Below, piece after piece: positions 45,911 through 55,477 of a DNA stretch of 64,000 nt. Made by a program: the position numbers and the translations under genes. The stretch covers positions 1-64,000 of the forward strand of contig JAVSML010025539.1 in NCBI GenBank assembly GCA_038503035.1. The letters run 5' to 3'. Under the pieces are notes generated by a model. That model worked only from the letters and a program-made list of their open reading frames with translations. It was not told the origin of the DNA and made no database searches. Position 1 is the stretch's first letter; each line of letters opens with the position of its first letter. Source of the stretch: Crocodylus rhombifer (Eukaryota; Chordata; Crocodylia; Crocodylidae).

Positions 45911-47560
45911 TGGACACAGAGAAACAAAGCGCTAAGGCAGTAGTACATAGGATGTATGGATGTGCTCCCCTCTTGTAACTTGTGACCTTTATACAGAATG
46001 TTTTTCTGTATGCTGACCTTGTGTGACCGCTGGGCCTCAAACACCCAGTCATGTACCGCCTTGGTTCGAGCAATGGATGATGTATACCTTGCAGACTCCC
46101 GTAAATTGCCGAGTAGGTGTTCACTCCTTGAGTAGTCTTCTCCTATCTTTCCTGCCATGACTTTGAGTGTTTCCCAGTGGAGACCTGACTACCCGGGGTC
46201 CTTCTGCAGCACGCGGTCTGCCTGATGGTCACTTGCGGGGCTCCGCCACCCCTACATCCCGACCTTACACCACCTTGATGGATCACTCAGTCTTCTTGGC
46301 CATGCTCCCCTTCTCAGATGGCTTTGGGGCCTCTCGAGTCCCTTCCCTGAGTATCAGCTCTTAAGGCTGATTTTTTGCTCACACCATCCTGGGTTGTCTG
46401 TGTTTGGGGGTCCCGATGACCATGGAATCTGTTCTGACCCTAGAGTGAACTTCTTTCCTATGGACTGAATCGCAATGTGATGCCCTATGGACCCTGCACT
46501 GATTATTCTGTTTGCATTGGCCCCTCCTATCTTCTCAACCCCTTCACATGGGGAAACACAAAAGAAGAACACAAAACAACACATTTACCAGATTGCTAGA
46601 AATTTGGATAGCCCCCTTCTCTGGTCCCTTACATCAGGGTACCGGGTGCCTAGCTCCGTACAGTCTAGCTAGTGGATGACCCCTACTCGGGGCCGTGTAC
46701 ACATGGCCTCCTGCTCAGGTCGTCTTTTCCCCCTTTTCCGCTTCTTCCCAGACCCCGGTGCTGCCTCACTTCTCTTCCTTCTGGAGCATCCCAATCCGGG
46801 TGCCTTGTGGTTCTTTTGAGTATGGCAGGCTACTTTCTGTATTCAGGGTAGGTGTCCTGCTTCTCCGTAGCCCTTCCTGCTGCTTTTGCCGGGACTCTCC
46901 CAACGGGAAAAATTCCTCCTCCTCCCAACTTTTCCCAGTACTCCCACCTGCTATAGTGTGGGTCTTCACGTGCCCTTCTATGCTTCCTTTGTTGCTGCTG
47001 CCTTGGCTGATTGCAGGGGCTACTTCTGGCTCATCTCCAGCACTGTCAAGCCATTCCCTGCTGCTGTTGCCAAGACCAGTATCAGGAGCCTCCTCTGGCT
47101 TCTCATCTGGTGCTACTTCCTCCCTGAGGGATTCCTGGAATGGGTCCTGGGGCCATGAGCTCCTCGGGTCCATTCTCCCCCCCTTCCTTTTCCTCTGCCA
47201 TCAGCCATTTTTATTCCCGCTGGCCGGTGATTGCTGGTGGTGTCATTGGCCAGCCTCAGCTGGATAAAGATGCGACTAACGTGCCACGGAGGGTTCTCTC
47301 CCTGCTTCTGCTGCACTGCAGCTTCTGCTGTGGGTGAGTGGTTTCTCATTTTTACTTTTATGTTTGTTTCCACTCCCTCCTGTTTGTTCTGTTCCCCGTA
47401 ACTTTTCTTTTTTATTTGGGGACCTTTCCCCCCCATTCTCTCCTGGGACACCTTGGCTTTGGTATTTCATATCTGCTTTTTGTAACTCAGTGTCCGGTCC
47501 AGTATTACCCCTGAGTAGACCGAGTGTTTCTATTGTTCAAGTCTCTGGCCACTTCAAATG
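45911..47560 (-). other. Unclassified GC-rich block with a Glu/Ser-rich minus-strand open frame
   Basis: 46766-47173 on the minus strand is a 135-codon frame beginning MDPRSSWPQDPF and rich in Glu, Ser and Pro. Upstream (about 47200-47260) lie a CCAAT (ggccaatgacacc) and an AATAAAA (cgggaataaaaatggc). The composition (CpG-containing, promoter-like) and disordered protein resemble either a transposon/LTR-derived leader or a 5' exon. I recognise no domain. The overlapping plus-strand 190-codon frame is its shadow or vice versa. Confidence 0.3.
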
Positions 47561-49020
47561 ACATTCAGGTGTCATTACACATTCTGGTTTCTCACATGGA
47601 AAGCACAAATCTGGGTTTTGCTAGGGTTAGGTTTTGGCTCTATGCATAATAGCTCTTAGACTATTTACCTGCATATCTCAGAATTTTTCATACATTTAAA
47701 AAAAATTCAGAGGGTGGGAGATATGGATGTCATGGTAACAATTTCTGTCTTGTTGGATGTAGACTGGGGCTGATGTAACTTGGACCAAAAATATCATTCA
47801 GTTGCTACAAAAAAAAATGTTTCTGCTCTTTTCATGTCTCCTATACATTTTCTGCCTACAAACTTTTGAGCTAGCACATTACACTCAGAGAATGCTCATA
47901 GAAAGTAAATTATTAGTTTCCATCTTCCAGTTTCTTACTGAAAATAGAATATTTTATATGGAAGAACATGCTTATATAAACCCCTCATCGGAGACCTGGA
48001 ACAGAAGTAATTTAGTAAGTTGGACAAAAAGTTTTATCTACGCTAGTTGAAAAAATCAAGTGAGAGAGCAACATTTTTTTTAAGTTCATCCAGGATATGT
48101 CTTCAGGTAGCTTAACAAATGCATTTTATTTTAAAATATTAAGTAGCCCCTCCTTGCTGAAAAAGCATACACCCAGGAACATTTTTATGTTTCAGTTCTA
48201 AAATAAAGGCTTTTAGTGCAGAAATACCCTGATTTATATGCACAGAAAATGATGTATAACTATTTACTTAGTAAATGTTCAGTCTGCTCAAATATTCAGC
48301 AAAAGGTGTATTGAAATACTCATGAAATGGCTCTAATGTCTGCTGAGGTTTGTCATTTGAAATCTCTAGCATGATAAGCCATTCTATAAAGTTACACTTT
48401 TTAAATGGGGCAGTTAATGGTAAAAGTAAATAGTAAGACACTAGCTCCAGAATTCTTAAGAATATCTGAAATTGTAAAAGAACCTGAATTAAATTAAAGA
48501 TGACTAAGCTGAAGATAAAATAAGCATTTCTGCTTTTTACATTGACCTCTGCAGGGAAGTTTTTCAGTTTCCCATAGAACCTAATCTAAGTTTTTACTAT
48601 TAAGAAAATGTAAACTATCCTCATACTTTTATTATAAGCCTGTATTGGATAGGCACTGGCAAGTAATAAATTAGAAGACTTTCTACCATTATTCTGCCTT
48701 TATATATCATCATATTATTTTATTTTCCAATTGCTTTTAAATTTTTCTCAAGGAAAGGAAGACGTATAGTATATATTATACTATATATAACACTATTTAA
48801 TATAAATATACACTTTCTCTATCGCTCTCCCTTTGCAGTTTTATGAGGAAAAAGACAGTATTAAGTCAGATTTTCTTGCAGATACAAACTCTACTGAATG
48901 GTTATTTCCAAGCCAAAGCAACCATATGATGATTACATCTGTTGCTGCTAGGTGTTATAGGATTTTGGTGTCCTCTTACTTGGTATTTTACCCCCTTGAG
49001 ATGTCAGGGTGAGACCTTGT
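47561..49020. other. AT-rich non-coding stretch
   Basis: A (TATA)-rich patch near 48765-48815. Nothing else recognised. Confidence 0.5.
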
Positions 49021-50480
49021 AAATAGCATTATCTGCATATCCTGTTGTTCATTCTTTCTCACCTGCCACATCTTGATCTTCTCCTGAGAGTCTGTGCAGA
49101 TGATCCTATAAGGTGTCACTCTTTTGTTTCTTCATGGGACTCCAATGTCCCCTTTACCCCACCCTTACACACATCCAGGACTGGAACTATCATTGTTGCC
49201 TAAGAGTCAGCTGTGTTGGACAATAATCTCTCACCCACACTGCCCATTGTTGTCACAGGCTGCCCACCAGCCATCAGCTTATCAGTTGTTCTTTGACTTC
49301 TGTAACTGTCCTTGCAACTAACCTCATTGCCACTTTGCATATAACAGTTCTTTAAATAATAACTGAAACTAGGATGTCAAAGCTTAATTGGCCAGCCTCC
49401 ATTGGAATCCTGGTGGCTGCCAGGTTCTTGTTGCCATCTGAGTTGTGAGGGCTCTTCAGCACTTAGTCGTGTCCCCTTTTAGTCTCACCCATGTCTTTTC
49501 TGGGTAACCACCCGTTTTGGCTCTCACTCCCAGTCTCAATTCTGACTGAGGCTTTGAACCCTACCTGTTCCCTGTGGCCGCAACCCTCCTAAGGAGCTAC
49601 TTTTTTCCCCTGGTTTCTTGCTCTGGGACTCAGGCCCTTCTCTGGGTCACCTGGGGCTTTCCTGCCTAATCTTTCATCTCCTCCCAGATCCTGCCCCAAT
49701 CTTCCCCACCTGGTACCTCTGGACTCCAATGATGCCCATCTCATTGGGGCTCTGGGCCCTCCTCCACTTTTCACTGGGGTGCACAGCAGGCTCAGCTTTC
49801 TGGGTGAGCCACTTGTGACTTCCCAGCCAGTCTTCACCAAGGTGCACAGCTGTCTGTGCTGCAAGAGCAAGCCACATGTGGCTTCCCAACTGTCTCCACA
49901 GGCTCTTCTGGCTATGGCAGTGATGTCTGCCCTCTGCCTCCCAGCTCACTGCTTGCTCTTTGCGTACTTAGAGGCTTCCTATGGACCTGCCTTCCTGGCG
50001 AGCTGCTCCCAGGTCCTTCTCTCCTATTCCCCTTCTCCTTCTGCACCACCTCCTCCCTGCTTCCTGATCCTTCCCTCCTCAATGCACACTGCATCTCCCC
50101 TCTTTCAGCCCACTCCCCCTCCAGGCCCCATCCCCTCCTCTTGTTGATTTGGCAGGCTCCCACTGCTGCCAGATCACTGCATCAGAGCCAGCATCACTCT
50201 CCCTGTGGCGTAGGATAGAAGGATGGGGAAAATCCACGCCAGCCGCTTCCTTTTTCTTCACAACATCAATAATCTGACAAAAAAGACATACCAACATTCT
50301 TTTCCACTATACATGCACACACACACACGTGTGGGAGGGGGGATTTCTACTTAAATATATCATAATTTTTGTTACCCTTAATGCAGACAAAGGGAACAAA
50401 TGTCAATAAAAGTCTTCTGATAACAGTGGAATGTTTGATTATCCTATTTTTGTTGCAATTTTACTTTTTAGATAGGGGCG
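49021..50480. other. GC-rich, pyrimidine-rich block without coding signal
   Basis: 49330-50220 is C/T-rich on the plus strand. Its open frames on both strands (up to 122 codons) are low complexity and I judge them chance. It contains a two-unit tandem repeat at 49770-49900 and ends with a (CA)n tract at about 50312-50330. Could be LTR-derived, but termini were not found. Confidence 0.4.
49770..49900 (+). repeat. Two tandem units of about 65 bp
   Basis: Both units carry 'ca(c)(t/c)(g/a)(g/a)ggtgcacagc', 'gagc(a)(a)gccac.tgtg' and 'gcttcccaactgtct' or a close variant. Divergence is roughly a quarter of positions by eye. Confidence 0.55.
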
Positions 50481-50532
50481 AGGGAGTGAAGGAGCTAAGG
50501 TGTATGGTTGATAGCCCAGGGATTGCAAGTTT

Positions 50533-50537
50533 GAGGC
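50533..50537. repeat. 5-bp target site duplication (left) of gypsy element
   Basis: GAGGC here and GAGGC at 54687-54691 flank the element exactly. Five bases suits a Ty3/gypsy integrase. Confidence 0.85.
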
Positions 50538-50762
50538 TATAGGTGGGCATCTGCTGTCAACCCCCCCTCTACCTCAGGACTCACCTGCCTCGACTAAGGA
50601 GATGGGGAAAAAGATATGATGTTAATCCCTGAGGGGAGGGGTGAGAAGCACCAGACCACCCAGCTGGTCAATTCACCAAGTGCCTATTTTATTGAACTGG
50701 TTACAATGTGGAAGCCCGCGCTAATTGCATCATTAATGTGGGAATGGCTGGATCACAGCTTG
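50538..50762 (-). repeat. Truncated 3' LTR of the gypsy element
   Basis: Corresponds to 53873-54094 of the 5' LTR, with the phrases 'tgttaatccctgaggggag', 'agcaccagaccacccag' and 'tggaagcccgcgctaattgc' shared. About 85% identical by eye. It ends at TATAGGTGGG where the 5' LTR has TGTAGGTGGG, so the canonical CA terminus is mutated (TA). The first roughly 590 bases of the LTR are missing. Confidence 0.88.
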
Positions 50763-50763
50763 T

Positions 50764-51010
50764 ATTTGGCTTGGCCGACCTCCAGCATGTCCTCTACCTG
50801 AAGCATCAGAAAAACATAAAACGTTGCTCTTTTGTTTACCTTTTGATAATCAATACACAATCTTATGGCTGCATCAGTCTTTGGGGTCACCACCACTGGG
50901 CTTATCCAAGGGCTGTGGGACTCCTTGATGATACTCAACTTTTTCATCACATCAATTTCTTGCTTGACTGTGGGCCACAGGTATCTCCTCCAATGATTGA
51001 GTACAATCTG
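50764..51010 (-). pseudogene. Gypsy reverse transcriptase, N-terminal part only
   Basis: The minus strand reads 'HWRRYLWPTVKQEIDVMKKL' (out of frame with stops), then 'ESHSPWISPVVVTPKTDAAIRLCIDYQKVN' in pieces and 'LQVEDMLEVGQAKY'. These are the SPxVxVxKxDGxxRxCxDYRxxN and VDxxLxxxGxAKY blocks just before RT motif A. The frame ends at a stop 3 codons later, exactly where LTR sequence begins. The polymerase active site is therefore absent by deletion, not by point mutation. Confidence 0.9.
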
Positions 51011-51229
51011 TCCATGTGGAGTCTGGATGTGATGTACTACCCCTCATGCTTCCCCTGGGGTTTCAAAGAATACATTGCAATACTCTGTTATTAGGGCCTT
51101 AAGTCTTTTGGTGTTCGGGGTCGAGTTAGCTATCTATCTCAGGTCTCAGTGAGGCCTCCTCCAGCTTCTGAGGTTCTTTGTCTCCTAAGTCCTCACACTC
51201 GACTGGGTCCTGTATCATCCACCCCTCCC

Positions 51230-52400
51230 TTTTGGCGCCGCTTCTTCAATAAGTTAATGTGATAGTTTTGTTTCCTCTTAGTGGGCTTTGTCCAAAGTAC
51301 CTCGTAATTGACTGGTCCCATATGCCTGGTTACTTGGAATGGACCCTGTCATCAAGCTAATAACTTGTGTGCACTATTGGGTAGTAGAAGTAGCACCCAG
51401 TCTCCTGCCTTCAGTTCTCTTTCCACAGTTCATGTCATAGTGTTGTTTCTGTTTTTCTTATCTCTGTCCTAGATTTTCTTGACGTATCACCAGGGCCCTC
51501 TTTAACCTGTCTTGAAAATGGGTCTTGGCCTGTGGTGGTGTTGCTGCCTCCCAGTACGGTTCTCCATCCCTCACAGATCATGGCCAAAGACCAACTCGAA
51601 TGGCGTGTAACCAGTGGATGCTTGGGAAACTTCCCTGACTGCAAACATAAGGGGGAGAATCATCGCATCCCATCCCTGAGGGTCACCCCATATGCATGCC
51701 CGTATCATCCCCTTTAGTGTCCGATTTTGAAGTGCTCCACTAGTCCATCCATCTGGGGACAGTAGATGGAGGTCCTGAGTTGTTTGATTTTCAGCGTGTT
51801 ACATACCCCTCACAGAATCCTGGAGAAATTTTTGTCCTGATCTGTGAGAATCTCCCAAGGGATCCTGACCCATGCAATTCACCTCATGAGTGCACTGGCT
51901 ATCACAGGGGCAGTCATTGAGTGCAAGGGGATACCTTCACGGAACCAGGTGGCATAACTGATGATCACGAGGATGACTTGACAACCTGTCTGGCTCTGGG
52001 GAAAAGGTCCCGCCATGTCCGTGGCAATCCTATCAAATGGTCACCCCATCAATGCCAGCAGTATCAATGAGGCTTTGGGTGGTCTTAGCCCCTCTGTTTT
52101 TTGACGTTCAGGACATTCTGCACAAAATCTATCGACCATTTTGTAGAGACCGGGATAGAAGACCCGTCGCTTCAACCTAGTTTTCAGTCTTGTCCCTCTC
52201 CAGGTGTCCTCCCATTGGAAGGGAATGGGCTACCCATAGCAGATCACCCCAGTATTTCTGCTGGATTAGTATCTGCTGGTTCTCACACCCCTCTTTCTGA
52301 TCTTCCACCCAGTACAGGATGCCCATCCTTACCTCAAAACAGGGGCTCAATTTTGCCTTCTCGGAGTCTACCACCTCTCTCTCTTGTCTGGACAGCAGAG
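51230..52400 (-). pseudogene. Gypsy integrase, located before RT
   Basis: On the minus strand: the HHCC zinc-binding region with 'VAHSLPMGGHLERDKT' and 'RFCAECPERQKT' (52265-52110), core 'DRIATDMAGPFPQSQTG' (first catalytic Asp, about 52020), 'ILTDQDKNFSRIL' (second Asp, about 51845), 'TSIYCPQMDGLVEHF' (the HPQTDGxxE block with the catalytic Glu, about 51745), and a C-terminal 'GPVNYEVLWTKPTKRKQNYHINLLK' stretch (about 51320) in two parts. Several in-frame stops (for example after 'LTDQDKNFSRIL') kill it. The three acidic catalytic residues are still visible. Confidence 0.9.
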
Positions 52401-52444
52401 TCTAACATATATTCCAGAACAGGAGCTCTTTGCTTTTGTTCCTC

Positions 52445-52860
52445 TCAGCAGTAACCATCGCCAATAATCTGTTCCAGGTCCAGGTCCCTTCTGTCATCTT
52501 CAGGGATTCCAAAGCATACTGCTTCTGAATTGCTCTGCCATTCTCTGCTGCTGCTGCTTAGGACCTGGGAGACTACTTCCTTCAGGTGTGGCCAATCAAC
52601 TCCCAGAAGCATGGGGCAGGGATGGGTCTCTGCTAATCTCACTGTGACCTCTTCGATGTGGCCTATCACTGACAGCCAGAGTTGTCTTCATTGTAAGCGT
52701 ATAAGGTCCCATGTATGCAGACCATGCTCACAGGTGAATCTGGGCTTCCTAGTTGTGCGGGTACCAGGTCTGCCCTTGTCATGGACTGGGAGCAGCCAAT
52801 GTCAACGACCACAGGGATGATGGTGTCTCCCCCTCAAACCACGACTACCAGCTTATTCTG
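52445..52860 (-). pseudogene. Gypsy aspartic protease remnant
   Basis: The minus strand shows 'TIIPVVVDIGCSQSMTRADLV' in two parts, where the usual motif is VDSGCSQ: the Ser/Thr of D(S/T)G is Ile here. It is followed by 'VSMVCIHG', then 'LAETHPCPMLLGVDWPHL' (the flap/ILGRDW-like block). The catalytic Asp is kept, but the D-I-G change and stops after 'NEDNSGCQ' suggest loss of function. Confidence 0.82.
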
Positions 52861-52919
52861 TTGTCCAGGTCCCTTGTGTCACCCCAAACTACAGTCTCTA
52901 TTTTTTCTTCATGAGGACT

Positions 52920-53822
52920 CTCCATTGTTGCCTCTGCTTGGGATCTGTGCAGACAGAATCTAGACACATGTCCCTTTTCACCACACCAATAGCATATTAT
53001 GTCCTTGACAACCCAGCCCCTGGACTCTCGGCCACCTCTCCTCTTCTGGCCACTTCACCTCTTCTTCCTTTGCTAGGGCCCTCCAAGCACTGACCCATAC
53101 CGGTCCCTCCTGAATGCTCCTTCCTGGGGCCCTCACCCTCTGCTTCAGCTGCAACGTAGTCTTCAGCCAAGCACAAGGACTCTTCTACCATCTTTGACTG
53201 ATGCCGCCTTACCCAGCATTGAGTGTTACCCCCAAGATCAGTCAGGAACTGTTCTAGTACAATATGGTCAACCACCTCTATGGACCTGGTCTCTGGTTGG
53301 AGCCATCGCTCCACCAGATCCCTCAGGGTCTGAGCAAGCAGGCGGGGCATAGACCCTCTGTCCCTTTACAGGCCTGGAACTTCTGTCAGTATGTCTCTGG
53401 TGATATCTCAAGGTGGTCTCCTTTACCTTCTATAGTCTTGGGCCTCTATTCGCATGAGAGCCTGGTAGGTTGCTTGCATGGGGCCAATGAGCCCCATGCA
53501 AGCCTATGGGCCAACTGCTTGGGTCCTATTTATAAGCTGCAGCTGTTCTCTTGAAGGCCTCTAGATAGGCCTCCACATCATCCTGGGGGTTCATCCTGGG
53601 AAACTGGGAGCCTTCGCTCTCCCTCCCCAGGGAAGGTGGTTGGGCTTCAATGTTCTCGATTAGGTGCTGTTGTTGAGAGAGAAGCCTGACTCTGGCCTCA
53701 GCTTCCTGTGTCCATACTCAGACTATCTCCTCCGGTTGCATCTGTTGGCCCTGCAGCAGCCAGAGGGTAATATTATGGGGCTGCTGCCAGTCAGCTGGGG
53801 TCTGGATGTCCATGAACTCCAT
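52920..53822 (-). pseudogene. Gypsy gag with SCAN-like segment and CCHC knuckle
   Basis: I choose the ATG at 53822 (MEFMDIQTPADW) because it is the first after the LTR. 'MNPQDDVEAYLEAFKRTAA' (about 53600) matches the gag matrix/capsid start, with a stop three codons later. Then comes 'LRDLVERWLQPETRS' followed by 'VDHIVLEQFLTDLGGNTQCWVRRHQ' in pieces (53330-53210), the SCAN-fold signature (RWLxPE, LVLEQFL, WV). 'CYWCGEKGHVSRFC' at about 52994-52951 is a complete CX2CX4HX4C knuckle for RNA binding. Two or more stops interrupt the frame. Confidence 0.9.
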
Positions 53823-53854
53823 GGTCTCTGGTGTTCCTGTGTGGCGATCGTTTC

Positions 53855-53872
53855 CCAGCCAGTGTACCACTT
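53855..53872 (-). promoter_or_regulatory. Candidate primer binding site
   Basis: Two to three bases after the LTR end (minus ...cctaca) the strand reads aagTGGTACACTGGCTGGG. A TGG start next to the LTR fits annealing to a tRNA CCA end. Which tRNA it would match is not determined. Confidence 0.45.
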
Positions 53873-54686
53873 TGTAGGTGGGCATCTGCTCTCTGCCCCC
53901 TCTTTACCTCAGGATTCTCCTGTCATGACCTAGGGGATGGAAAAAGATACGATGTTAATCCCTGAGGGGAGTGGTGGGAAGCACCAGACCACCCAGGTGA
54001 TGGTTTCACCAACTGCCTATTTTACTGAACTGGTTACAATGTGGAAGCCCGCGCTAATTGCATCATTAACGTTGGAATGGCTGGATCACGGCTTAGTTGA
54101 TTGCAGCTTCCCTGCTGCTGTGGTGCTGGTTGTGGAGGTGTTTCCATTGCTCCAGCTGAGAGCTGGTTGTCTCTGGGACCTTTTCTCCGGGGTCATGCTC
54201 CTCAATCCCCCCTGGGATCTTGTCAGTTGGCTGCTGGCCCCTGACCTCTAACGGGAGCTTCTTTGCCACTCCTTCTCTGACCGCAGCTGTCTCCCAATTG
54301 CTTTGGTCGCAAGTTGAATGTCCCAGGGGATTCTCCTCCAGGGGACTGCATTCTCTGCCTCCCTGGAATTCTGCCAGCTGGCCACTGACCACTGTCCCTT
54401 CAGTAAGCATCCCCTTATCTCACAAGTCTGGGGTCTGTTTCACATGTTCCCATTCGCAGCATCTTCTGTGCTTTGCCAGATCCATGGTAATTGTTCTCCT
54501 TCTCTTCATTGCCCCAAGGGCAACTGTTTGATCCCTAGCCCTGCCTTTTATGTACAGCAGTAGCCATTATCACCCTAATCTTCTCTCAGTGTATGAATCT
54601 TCCCCTTGCTGGGTCCCAGCTTCCCTACTCACCTGTGCCTAGGATTTCCCTTAGTAACAGGGGTTCTGCCCGAGACCCCTGTTACA
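53873..54686 (-). repeat. 5' LTR of the gypsy element, 814 bp
   Basis: It starts TGTAACAGG (minus strand, at 54686) and ends CCTACA at 53873, so it has TG...CA termini. A TATA-like tacataaaagg lies at about 54550, within the first 150 bases, suiting a U3 promoter. The last 222 bases match the truncated LTR at 50538. The open frames within it (up to 105 codons) are not coding. Confidence 0.9.
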
Positions 54687-54691
54687 GAGGC
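54687..54691. repeat. 5-bp target site duplication (right) of gypsy element
   Basis: GAGGC, identical to 50533-50537. Confidence 0.85.
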
Positions 54692-55296
54692 CATAGCAGA
54701 AGCAGTGGCAGACCAACAGGGGGGAGGGGAATGCTGGCCAGGCCCTTCAAAGTTCTTATCATGTGATGTGACTCCAATTACTGCTACAAGAAGGATGGGG
54801 GGTGGGGGAGGAGCACAAATGCAAGCATTGTGCACCGGAGACCCACGGTACATCATTGAAGCACTTGTGGTTTGGCCTGTCAGAATCTAACAAACTTTGG
54901 AATTCTGCTAAATACCTTGTCACAAGGATATGAAAAGAAAGGACTCTTCAGATCAAGAAGGTGATAAAAAAAACAACCCACTTTGAGCAAAAGTTCAAAT
55001 GAAGGCTCAGTGTTAAGAAGTCACTAGTCCCTGACTTCTCAGTTGCATCATGCTGAAATGATCACTGTGACAAAACTCAGGCTGCTACATTTTCTGAAAT
55101 GCCTCAGGAGATCACAAGCTAATAAAGGAACTATTGGAATTACTAGTAAACTTCAACAAGGAGATAAAAAATTGTGGGTAATATTTCAGGAAATACTGAA
55201 ATCTAAATAAGCATTTTTTCATTAAAGTGTTCTGGCAGGAAAAGAAGTAGCAGTTATAGATTTGTCAATGTATTTTTGAAAAAGAGGTATAACATT
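54692..55296. other. Non-coding stretch right of the gypsy element
   Basis: Nothing recognised. It is the continuation of the target sequence left of 50533. Confidence 0.5.
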
Positions 55297-55304
55297 GGTT
55301 ACAA

Positions 55305-55469
55305 CAGTGGTCTTCAAAGTGCATGCCGGGGGTGCGCAAGATGATCCATTGGGCTGCAGGAAGAAAATATTAGAACTTCTGTTTATATAAATAAACATAT
55401 ATTGGGGGTGCGTGCTCAATTTTTTTTTACTGATAAGGGTGCACGATCAAAAAAGTTTGGAGACCACTG
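55305..55469 (+). mobile_element. hAT-like MITE, 165 bp, with target duplication
   Basis: The left end cagtggtcttcaaagtgc and right end tttggagaccactg form inverted repeats (cagtggtctcca-type). The flanking octamers are ggttacaa (55297-55304) and agttacaa (55470-55477), seven of eight identical, the 8-bp duplication expected of hAT. The body has 'gggggtgcg' in two places, near each end. No coding capacity. Confidence 0.88.
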
Positions 55470-55477
55470 AGTTACAA

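Larger units (their letters stand above)
50538..54686 (-). mobile_element. Ty3/gypsy retrotransposon of Gmr1 type, decayed, 4.15 kb
   Basis: Minus-strand LTR element flanked by GAGGC on both sides. From the 5' end (54686): LTR, candidate primer site, gag with SCAN-like segment, CCHC zinc knuckle, protease, integrase, then the start of RT, which runs straight into the interior of the 3' LTR. Integrase lies upstream of RT. In ordinary Ty3/gypsy elements RT and RNase H come before integrase. The reversed order is the known hallmark of the Gmr1 group in deuterostomes, whose gag is related to vertebrate SCAN domains. Most of RT, RNase H, the polypurine tract and the first part of the 3' LTR are deleted, and the remaining frames have stops. 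It cannot move on its own. Confidence 0.9.

Noticed and set aside
45913..46158. Extension of CR1 coding into the upstream part of the 181-codon frame
   Set aside because: Similarity to CR1 ORF2 ends near 45905. Upstream residues do not match the expected 'RSKEVILPLY' region.
46695..47267. 190-codon plus-strand open frame
   Set aside because: Mirror of the Glu/Ser-rich minus-strand frame. Its Ser/Leu/Phe composition is what the complement of such a sequence gives. No domain seen.
49589..50218. Overlapping frames on both strands up to 122 codons
   Set aside because: C/T-rich low-complexity block. Frames on both strands with equal quality indicate composition, not coding.
50485..50537. tRNA-like sequence left of the gypsy element (ggagctaaggtgtatggttg ... 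gcaagtttgaggc)
   Set aside because: Weak A/B box resemblance that stops at the insertion point. The continuation at 54692 does not restore a tRNA shape.
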